The notes beneath the pieces are model-generated. The model worked only from the letters and a program-made list of their open reading frames with translations, searched no databases and was not told the origin of the DNA. The position numbers and the translations under genes were made by a program. A DNA stretch of 64,000 bases from Caballeronia temeraria. GTDB lineage: Bacteria; Pseudomonadota; Gammaproteobacteria; Burkholderiales; Burkholderiaceae. This document shows positions 55,942 through 64,000 of this stretch, one piece after another. Position 1 is the first letter of the stretch. Each line of letters starts with the position of its first letter. The stretch spans positions 124,001 through 188,000 of the forward strand of contig NZ_FCOI02000002.1 in NCBI RefSeq assembly GCF_001544795.2, read 5' to 3'.

Positions 55942-57738
55942 ATGTCAACTCAACGTTATTCAGTTACTCCTCATCCGATCGAAACCTTACTTACGTGGGT
56001 GAAGTCCGGTGAAATTGCCATTCCGGAAATTCAACGCCCGTTTGTTTGGGAGGCGACTCGTGTCCGAAACCTGCTTGACTCGCTCTATCAGGGATATCCG
56101 GTCGGCTACCTCATTGCGTGGAAAAATCCAAATGTAAAGCTCAAGGACGGTTCGACGTCGATGGGCAAGCGGATCTTGATCGACGGTCAGCAGCGTGTCA
56201 CAGCACTGATGGCTTCGTTGCTCGGTGCGGAGGTTCTGAACGACGACTATGAAACCGTTCAGATTCGCATTGCCTTTAATCCTCAGGAGGAGACGTTCGA
56301 AGTATCGAACCCGGCGATTCGCAAGAACAGTGCTTGGTTGCCGGACATAGCGGCGGTCTTCGACGCGCAGACCAGCGTTTTTCAATTGGTCACCGACTAC
56401 TGCATAGCGAACGATGGATGTACGCAGGACAAGATTTTTAACGTCCTCGAAAAACTGCGTGGCATCGTTCACAATCACGTGGGTGTCATTGAGCTTGCCG
56501 AGGATCTCGACATCGAAACGGTCACGGAGATCTTCATTCGAGTCAACTCGGCTGGTGCTTCGCTGTCGCAAGCCGACTTCGCCATGTCGAAGATTGCGGT
56601 GAATGAGACGTACGGCGGGAACATGCTTCGCAAAGCGATCGACTATTTCTGCCACTTGGCGGTTGCGCCGGACTTCAGAGCAAAGATCGAGGCATCTGAC
56701 AAGCGGTTCGTTTCATCCGGGTTTTACGAAAAAATGAAGTGGATCTGCAATGTCAACGATGACATTTACGATCCGACGTACACCGACATGTTGCGCGTTG
56801 CATTCACTTCAGAGTTCGGCCGAGGGAAGCTTCAGGACCTCGTTGCTCTTCTGTCCGGGCGAAACTTCGAGACGAAGCAATTTGAAGAGGCTATTGCGGA
56901 GCAATCCTTCGGTCAATTGAAAAGCGGAGTGCTTTCGTTCATCAACGAGACGCACTTCAACCGTTTTACGATGATCCTGCGCTCTGCCGGATTCGTCTCT
57001 AAATCGCTCATCAGCAGTCAGAATGCAGTGAATTTCGCCTACGTTCTCTATCTTCGGGGGCGCAAGAACGGTATTCCTGCCCCGGAACTTGAGCGGATTG
57101 TCCGGCGCTGGTTCGCAATGTCCACGCTTCGGGGGCGCTATAGCGGATCTCCGGAGTCGCAGTTCGACTTCGATATCCGGCAAGTCGAATCGCAAGGCGT
57201 CAAGCAATACGTGGACGCAGTAATCGCAAACGAATTGCCGGATAGTTTCTGGACCGGAATGCTGCCGCAGTTCATGACGACGTCTTCGATTAAGAGTCCA
57301 TATTTTCTATGTTATATGGCTGCGCAGGCGAAGCTTGGCGATAAGGGATTTCTCTCTCGGGATATCACAGTGATGGATCTGTTGCTCAATCAGGCGGACG
57401 TGCACCATCTCTATCCCAAGAAGCATCTTGCCAATCAGCAATTCAAGGCAGCCATGTATAACCAGATCGCTAACTACGTCGTAGCACAAAGCGAAATTAA
57501 CATCGCGATTGGCGCAAAGGATCCGAAAGTCTATTTCGAGGAACTCTTGATGCAATGCACGGGCGGAGACAAAAAGTACGGTGGCATTGACAAACGAGAA
57601 GATATCATTTCAAACCTTGAAGCCAACTGCGTTCCGATCTCCATGCTCTATGGAAATATCGACGAATACGACGTCTTTCTGGAGGAGCGTAGAAAGCTAA
57701 TGGCTCTAAAGATTAAGGCTTGGTTCGAAGTGCTCTGA
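55942..57738 (+). CDS. DUF262 + HNH protein, type IV restriction-like (GmrSD/SspE group)
   Basis: A 598-residue protein. The N-terminal DUF262 domain has [20 protein letters not shown] and the nucleotidase motif [18 protein letters not shown] (about residues 78-95), then [20 protein letters not shown]. The C-terminal part has an HNH/DUF1524-like motif [11 protein letters not shown] followed by INIAIG (about 490-530). This pairing occurs in type IV enzymes such as GmrSD, BrxU and SspE that attack modified DNA. Codon use is more AT-rich than its neighbours, and tRNA-Lys lies 180 bp away. Horizontal gain is likely; a restriction function is inference. Confidence 0.85.
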   Translation: MSTQRYSVTPHPIETLLTWVKSGEIAIPEIQRPFVWEATRVRNLLDSLYQGYPVGYLIAWKNPNVKLKDGSTSMGKRILIDGQQRVTALMASLLGAEVLNDDYETVQIRIAFNPQEETFEVSNPAIRKNSAWLPDIAAVFDAQTSVFQLVTDYCIANDGCTQDKIFNVLEKLRGIVHNHVGVIELAEDLDIETVTEIFIRVNSAGASLSQADFAMSKIAVNETYGGNMLRKAIDYFCHLAVAPDFRAKIEASDKRFVSSGFYEKMKWICNVNDDIYDPTYTDMLRVAFTSEFGRGKLQDLVALLSGRNFETKQFEEAIAEQSFGQLKSGVLSFINETHFNRFTMILRSAGFVSKSLISSQNAVNFAYVLYLRGRKNGIPAPELERIVRRWFAMSTLRGRYSGSPESQFDFDIRQVESQGVKQYVDAVIANELPDSFWTGMLPQFMTTSSIKSPYFLCYMAAQAKLGDKGFLSRDITVMDLLLNQADVHHLYPKKHLANQQFKAAMYNQIANYVVAQSEINIAIGAKDPKVYFEELLMQCTGGDKKYGGIDKREDIISNLEANCVPISMLYGNIDEYDVFLEERRKLMALKIKAWFEVL

Positions 57739-57880
57739 CGGATTCCGAGGCACATCTCGGCAGGTCGTGTTCGATGGCTGAGAGAGCGAGGGCAACTCGG
57801 CCCTCCTTTCTCGTCGAACGACCATCGTTCGTCCAGCTGTTGTGGCGAGACGACCAATGCCGATCGGATAGAAAAACAAA

Positions 57881-57910
57881 AAGCCCGGTCAGCTTTCGCT
57901 AACCGGGCTT
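57881..57910 (-). terminator. Terminator of tRNA-Lys
   Basis: Read leftward, AAGCCCGGTTAGC pairs with GCTGACCGGGCTT around a GAAA tetraloop and ends in TTTTTGTTTTT, ten bases after the tRNA CCA end. It also faces the end of the DUF262 gene. Confidence 0.93.
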
Positions 57911-57919
57911 CGTAATGCT

Positions 57920-57995
57920 TGGTGGGGCGTGAGTGACTCGAACACTCGACCTACGGATTAAGAGTCCGCTGCTCTACCAACTGAGCTAACGCCCC
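57920..57995 (-). tRNA. tRNA-Lys(CTT)
   Basis: A 76-nt cloverleaf with encoded CCA. Acceptor GGGGCGT/ACGCCCC, D-arm GCTC/GAGC, anticodon stem GCGGA/TCCGT with loop CTCTTAA (anticodon CTT, complement at 57960-57962), T-arm GAGTG/CACTC. It reads AAG. Its 3' end points at the atypical DUF262 gene, a common configuration at integration sites. Confidence 0.96.
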
Positions 57996-58154
57996 AACAG
58001 AAGCGAAATTATAGCGGGTGTTTTTGCAGGAGCGCAAGGCCCTACGACGAAAATTCTTAACTTTCTGACGAAGTCATTCTTGAAGCGCATCGGCGGGTGC
58101 GCGACGCACCGGTATCATGACGCATCTTCATCGACTGCATCGCGAAAAAGAACC

Positions 58155-58562
58155 ATGGACGAAACCGCCATCCGCGCCTTGCTCGACGACATCCTCGCGC
58201 CGTGGGTGAAGGAACTGCACCTCGCGCCCGACGCCATCGCCGAAAATGCCGTCACGCTGCGTCTGCCGTATTCGGAGCATCTGCGTCACGCGGGCGGCGT
58301 CATCTGCGGTCAGGTCTTCATGGCCGCCGCCGATACCGCGATGGTCGTCGCCGTCTCGCACGTTCTCGGTGGCTTCCAGCCGATGACCACCGTCTCCCTG
58401 AACACGACCTTCATGCGTCCGGTAAAAGCCGGCGACGTGCTCATCACCGCGCACATCCAGCGCCGCGGCCGCAATCTCGTCTTCGGCGAAATCGACATGC
58501 ACGACGAGCACGGCGAACTCGCCGCCCACGCCACCACCACTTACGCGCTCATCAACAAATAA
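58155..58562 (+). CDS. Hotdog-fold thioesterase (PaaI family)
   Basis: A 135-residue hotdog thioesterase. RHAGGVICGQVFMAAADTAM contains the helix-capping G-G-x-x-x-G and the catalytic Asp; TVSLNTTFMRPVKAGDVLI matches the central strand. Should hydrolyse an acyl-CoA. The ATG at 58155 is used. Its TAA stop is immediately followed by the patatin ATG (58563), so the two are coupled. Confidence 0.9.
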   Translation: MDETAIRALLDDILAPWVKELHLAPDAIAENAVTLRLPYSEHLRHAGGVICGQVFMAAADTAMVVAVSHVLGGFQPMTTVSLNTTFMRPVKAGDVLITAHIQRRGRNLVFGEIDMHDEHGELAAHATTTYALINK

Positions 58563-59432
58563 ATGTTCGACCAGGTCGTATTCGCCGGCGGCGGCAACCG
58601 CTGCTGGTGGCAAGCCGGTTTCTGGGACGTCATCCGCCCGGAACTGAGTCTGAAGCCGCGCGTGATCGCGGGCATATCGGCGGGCGCGGCCACCGCGTGC
58701 ATGCTCTACACGAACGAGTCGCGCTGGGTGATGGACTACTACGCCCACGCCCTGCGCGACAACACGCGTAACGCCTACTGGGGCAACCTGCTGCGCGGAC
58801 GATCCGTGTTTCCGCACTACCGCATCTATCGTCAGGCGCTGCTCGACATCTTCGCGGATCGCTTCCACGAACTCGCGAATGCGCCCGAGATCCGCATCGG
58901 CGTGTCGCATCTGCCGCGCTGGCTCGGCGCGCGCAGCGCGGTGGCGGCGGGTCTCATCGCGTACAACATCGAAAAATATGTGCGCAAGACGCTGCATCCG
59001 ACGCTCGGTCAGGCGCTCGGCTTCCATCCGGAATTCGTGCGCGCGCAGGAATGCGCGACGATCGAAGATCTCGCCGATCTCATCCTGCAATCGTCGAGCA
59101 CGCCGCCGTTCACGCCCATCCTCCGGCGCAACGGCCGTCCGGTCCTCGACGGCGGCATGGTCGACAACGTCCCCGTCTCCGCGCTCGATGCGTCGCCGGG
59201 ACTCGTCCTCGTGATGGTCACGCGCCCCTATCCGCGCGAGCGCATGTTCGTCGTGCCGCACGGCGAGCAGACGCGCCTCTACATTCAGCCATCGCGCAAG
59301 GTGCCGATTTCGAGCTGGGACTATACGAGCCCGGCCCAAATGCAACATGCTTATGACCTGGGCCGCGCGGACGGCGACGATTTTCTGAAACGCCTTCCGC
59401 GTCTGATGGAAACCGCTTCGCATCTGGCTTGA
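58563..59432 (+). CDS. Patatin-like phospholipase
   Basis: A 289-residue lipid hydrolase. The oxyanion hole is VVFAGGGNRCWWQAG, the nucleophile elbow GISAG (Ser about residue 40), and the catalytic Asp lies in LDGGMVDNVP (about 196-205), completing the Ser-Asp dyad. No signal peptide, so cytoplasmic or membrane-surface acting. It follows the thioesterase with no gap and precedes osmC-like by ten bases, an apparent lipid/stress unit. Confidence 0.92.
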   Translation: MFDQVVFAGGGNRCWWQAGFWDVIRPELSLKPRVIAGISAGAATACMLYTNESRWVMDYYAHALRDNTRNAYWGNLLRGRSVFPHYRIYRQALLDIFADRFHELANAPEIRIGVSHLPRWLGARSAVAAGLIAYNIEKYVRKTLHPTLGQALGFHPEFVRAQECATIEDLADLILQSSSTPPFTPILRRNGRPVLDGGMVDNVPVSALDASPGLVLVMVTRPYPRERMFVVPHGEQTRLYIQPSRKVPISSWDYTSPAQMQHAYDLGRADGDDFLKRLPRLMETASHLA

Positions 59433-59442
59433 GGAGCACACC

Positions 59443-59919
59443 GTGGCGAAGAAGCACACGTACGAACTGACCGTCGACTGGACGGGCAATCTCGGTTCCG
59501 GCACATCCGCCTACGACGCGTATTCGCGCGATCACCTCGTGCGCGTCGGCGCCAAGACGGCGATCGAGGCGTCGAGCGATCCGGCGTTTCGCGGCAACCC
59601 CGCGCGTCACAATCCGGAGGAGTTGTTCGTGGCGTCGCTGTCGTCGTGCCACATGCTCTGGTATCTGCACCTGTGCGCGACGAACAAGATCGCCGTGACC
59701 GGTTATGTCGATGAAGCCATCGGCACGATGCAGGAGGAATCGAAAGGGGACGGGCGCTTTGTCGACGTGCTCTTGCGCCCGAAAGTGACGGTCGGCGCCG
59801 GCAGCGACGCCGGTCTTGCGGCGCGCCTGCACGAAGAGGCGCACCGCTTTTGCTTCATCGCGAACTCGGTGAATTTTCCGGTGCGCTGCGAGCCGACGAT
59901 CGAAGTTTCATCGCTCTGA
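59443..59919 (+). CDS. OsmC family peroxidase-like protein
   Basis: A 158-residue OsmC/Ohr-type protein. The resolving pair includes the active cysteine in ELFVASLSSCHMLWYLHLC (about residues 65-83); the second conserved cysteine lies in FPVRCEPTIEV near the end. Such proteins reduce organic hydroperoxides, possibly lipid-derived given the patatin gene upstream. GTG start 59443 with GAGGAG upstream. Confidence 0.9.
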   Translation: MAKKHTYELTVDWTGNLGSGTSAYDAYSRDHLVRVGAKTAIEASSDPAFRGNPARHNPEELFVASLSSCHMLWYLHLCATNKIAVTGYVDEAIGTMQEESKGDGRFVDVLLRPKVTVGAGSDAGLAARLHEEAHRFCFIANSVNFPVRCEPTIEVSSL

Positions 59920-59931
59920 GCGTGATGAATC

Positions 59932-60954
59932 TCAACGGCGGCGCGCGTGGTGGAGCGCTTCCTTGTTGAAGACGCTCGACGTATCGCCCGAATCGAACGC
60001 GAGGATGTTCCGGAACGCCGCGCCGAAGTACAGTTCGTAGCTCTCGCGCTCCACATAGCCGATGTGCGGCGTGCAGATCACGTTCTCGAGGCGCAGCAGG
60101 CCATAGCCTTGCAGAATCGGCTCGCTCTCGAAGACATCGACCGCAACCATGCCCGGCCGGTTGTGATGCAGCGAGTTGAGCAGCGCATTCTCTTCGAGCA
60201 ACTCCGCTCGGCTCGTGTTGACGAACAACGCGGTCGGCTTCATGCGCATCAGATCATCCTGCTTGACGATGCCCGTCGTTTCGTCGGTGAGACGCAGATG
60301 CAGCGTGAGCACGTCGCTCTGTTCGAACAGCGCTTCGCGGCTTTCGGCCACGTCGAATCCGTCTTCACGCGCCGCGCTCTGCGAGTGCTCGCGGCCGTAG
60401 ACGAGCACGTTCATGCCGAACGCCTTGCCGTAGCCCGCCACCAGCTTGCCGATCTTGCCGTAGCCCCAGATGCCGAGCGTCTGGCCGCGCAGCACCTGAC
60501 CCAGCCCGAAATTCGGCGGCAACGCCGATGTCTTCAGTCCCGACTGCTGCCACGCGCCTTGCTTCAGGTTTGCGACGTACTGCGGAATGCGCCGCTGCGC
60601 CGACATGATCAGCGCCCACGTCAGCTCGGCGGGCGCAACCGGCGAACCCGTGCCTTCGAGCACCGCGATGCCGCGCTCGGTACACGCGTCGATGTCGATA
60701 TGCCCGCCGCCCGCGCGCCCGGTCTGGCTGATCATGCGCAGTTTCGGGCATTTATCGAGCAGTTGAGAGCTGATGCGTGTGCGTTCGCGGATCAGCACGA
60801 GCGCGTCCACTTCGGAAAGTCGGCTGGCCAGTTGCCCGAGACCGCGCACCGTGTTGTTGAAGACCTTCACCTCATGGTCATCGAGCAAATGGAAGCAATC
60901 CAGCTTCCGGACGGCGTCCTGGTAGTCGTCGAGGATGGCGATTTTCATGGGCAT
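59932..60954 (-). CDS. D-2-hydroxyacid dehydrogenase family protein
   Basis: A 340-residue NAD(P)-dependent dehydrogenase. The Rossmann motif is LGIWGYGKIGKLVAGYGKAF; catalytic residues are Arg in FVNTSRAELLEE, Glu in DVFESEP and His in CTPHIGYVERE. Close to 3-phosphoglycerate dehydrogenase-like proteins but lacks the C-terminal ACT domain. Start ATG 60954 (MPMKIAILDD) or 60948. Converges on the osmC-like gene. Confidence 0.9.
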   Translation of the reverse strand: MPMKIAILDDYQDAVRKLDCFHLLDDHEVKVFNNTVRGLGQLASRLSEVDALVLIRERTRISSQLLDKCPKLRMISQTGRAGGGHIDIDACTERGIAVLEGTGSPVAPAELTWALIMSAQRRIPQYVANLKQGAWQQSGLKTSALPPNFGLGQVLRGQTLGIWGYGKIGKLVAGYGKAFGMNVLVYGREHSQSAAREDGFDVAESREALFEQSDVLTLHLRLTDETTGIVKQDDLMRMKPTALFVNTSRAELLEENALLNSLHHNRPGMVAVDVFESEPILQGYGLLRLENVICTPHIGYVERESYELYFGAAFRNILAFDSGDTSSVFNKEALHHARRR

Positions 60955-61434
60955 TGGCTGGCTTCTGTTAGGCATCAAACGTGCTGCTTTTTTATGGAGA
61001 GTGAGAATAGAGCACTTAACTTCGGGTAAATACCGATAAATTGCGCTCTATTCATCGTTATTGCGCTGCATCAACGAGTTCGTACGATGCGGTGTTATGC
61101 TTGACTCCCATTTTTCAGGAGCCTCGTGCGACCGCGCCAAAGTCGAGCGTTTCAGCGCAAGTAGCGGAAAACACGGTGATCCGCGGAAGGACAGGCCACT
61201 TAGTATCTCTTTTTAACAGTTTGTTCCTTTGCGACGCAAGCCGCGAACCGCTAGGGTTTGCTGTGTAGAGATTTCGTACCCGTGACGCCGCATTGGCTCG
61301 CGAACCGCATTTCGTGCGATGAAAGCATGTAGCGCACACGCACGAAAGCGCCCGGCGGTTCGAGTCGCACACGCCTCTCGCATGCAGCGTTGACGGGTGA
61401 TTGGTTTTCATTGCAGAAGAACGGAGATAACTCG
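60955..61434. other. Long upstream region of pckG
   Basis: About 480 bp with no credible gene. It must carry the pckG promoter and that of the leftward dehydrogenase. No clear -35/-10 pair or catabolite-type palindrome is seen; AACAGTTTGTT near 61219 is a short inverted repeat. A frame at 61041-61268 shows no features. Confidence 0.4.
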
Positions 61435-63306
<1,872 letters not shown>

Positions 63307-63367
63307 GCGAATCGATCGGCGTGACGATGCGCCGCATTCGTCTCAAAAACTGAATCAATCCCCAAAT

Positions 63368-63399
63368 ATCGGACTCGCTGCGGCGGGTCCGATTTCTTT
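63368..63399 (+). terminator. Terminator of pckG
   Basis: An 11-bp stem (63368-63378 with 63383-63393, one G-T pair) over TGCG, followed by TTCTTTT. Confidence 0.85.
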
Positions 63400-63645
63400 T
63401 CGTCTACACCGCTGAAATTGATGCGGCAAGTATTTTCGAAATTTCATCCATCAGAATGAGCTGATTCGAGTGTTGTGAAGTTCGCAACAATCGGTGATCT
63501 TTCACCCGCGTAACGCGGCTAACAGTCAGATTTTTTTCGACTTTTTCGCGCTTCCAGGCAACTTCTGCACAAAAGTGCCGGTCCTAGGATAATCCTGAAT
63601 TGCTTTGCAGCAGAATTCGAGCCGTCTAGCGGCAGGAGTTGTCTT
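63400..63645. promoter_or_regulatory. Upstream region of the LysR gene with candidate LysR box
   Basis: TTG-N9-CAA at 63473-63487 (TTGTGAAGTTCGCAA) fits the T-N11-A LysR consensus, 160 bp before the regulator. GATAAT at 63588-63593 is a possible -10. CAGGAG at 63633-63638 is the ribosome binding site. Confidence 0.45.
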
Positions 63646-64000
63646 ATGGATCATTTGCAGTCGATGAGAGTGTTCGTCCGCGTTGCGGATCTCGGCAGTT
63701 TTGCCCGGGCCGCCAGCGCGATGGACATCTCCAACGCGGTAGCTACGCGCCATGTGGCGGACCTGGAAGGCCGCCTCGGCACGCGCCTGCTCAACCGCAC
63801 GACGCGCAGCCTCTCGCTCACCGAGTCCGGCCAGGTGTATCTGGAGCGGGCGCGGCAGATTCTCGACGAACTGGAAGACGTCGAACAAATGGTGGTGGCG
63901 CGCAATCACGAACCGCTCGGTTCGCTCAGGATCGTCGCGCCCGTCGTGTTTGGTCTGCATAATCTCGCGCCCGTGTTGCAGACGTATGCGCAGCGCTATC
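63646..64000 (+). CDS. LysR-family transcriptional regulator (3' end outside window)
   Basis: The first 118 residues of a LysR regulator. The N-terminal helix-turn-helix starts MDHLQSMRVFVRVADLGSFA and includes LEGRLGTRLLNRTTRSLSLT, typical of the CrgA/DmlR-like group. The effector domain begins with GSLRIVAPVVFG and is cut by the window edge. ATG 63646 has CAGGAG seven bases upstream. The ligand and targets are unknown. Confidence 0.93.
   Translation, partial: MDHLQSMRVFVRVADLGSFARAASAMDISNAVATRHVADLEGRLGTRLLNRTTRSLSLTESGQVYLERARQILDELEDVEQMVVARNHEPLGSLRIVAPVVFGLHNLAPVLQTYAQRY

Noticed and set aside
55379..57738. DUF488 plus DUF262 as one defence operon
   Set aside because: 176-bp gap with its own TATAAT (55795-55800) and clearly different codon use argue against a shared unit.

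Overview
The window looks like the origin-proximal part of the main chromosome of a Burkholderiaceae bacterium (Burkholderia / Paraburkholderia / Caballeronia type). The evidence is high GC content with strong G/C third positions, the block mnmE – HTH gene – yidC – yidD – rnpA – rpmH – dnaA – dnaN – gyrB, and many proteins that read as typical Burkholderiales families. No database search was possible, so the genus is an inference.

Layout. 1-4.3 kb: dapF (cut by the window edge) and lpxL leftward, then metK behind a leader in which a 12-bp perfect inverted repeat buries the ribosome binding site, then an Old Yellow Enzyme gene. 4.3-9.3 kb: small basic protein, PhyH dioxygenase, DUF3185 protein, MscS channel, gpr-like aldo/keto reductase, ferredoxin-NADP reductase. 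9.6-12.8 kb: sensor-less histidine kinase with NarL-type regulator, then an APC amino acid permease. 13-20.3 kb: a tightly packed seven-gene molybdenum hydroxylase operon, coxS-L-M-D-E-G-F, whose large subunit carries the form II motif AYRGAGR rather than the CO dehydrogenase form I motif. 20.4-28.4 kb: PepSY membrane protein behind a Fur box, SrkA-type kinase, small proteins, MFS transporters, dienelactone hydrolase and a LivK-type binding protein. 28.4-33.5 kb: HugZ-like protein, H-NS family protein, Lrp regulator, exonuclease/metallo-hydrolase pair and RlpA. 33.5-37 kb: rsmI diverging from yraN-diaA-dolP-cytochrome c, then tRNA-Ala(CGC). 37-40 kb: small metabolic and transport genes.

40-51 kb is the replication and membrane-insertion core. 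Leftward run rpmH, rnpA, yidD, yidC and mnmE; rightward run dnaA, dnaN and gyrB. The 406-bp rpmH-dnaA gap holds a perfect DnaA box and a 17-bp palindrome and is the likely oriC/dnaA control region. An HTH regulator gene with its own palindromes sits between yidC and mnmE.

51-64 kb: AraC/GyrI-like regulator diverging from a zinc-ribbon protein plus dbpA; DHA2 exporter; DUF488 protein; a compositionally atypical DUF262+HNH protein (type IV restriction-like) next to tRNA-Lys(CTT); thioesterase-patatin-OsmC cluster; D-2-hydroxyacid dehydrogenase; GTP-type PEP carboxykinase; and the start of a LysR regulator.

Most of the window is ordinary chromosomal backbone. The parts most worth a second look are the metK leader, the form II cox operon, the DUF262-HNH gene beside tRNA-Lys, the sensor-less two-component pair, and the structured promoter-proximal RNA upstream of rlpA.
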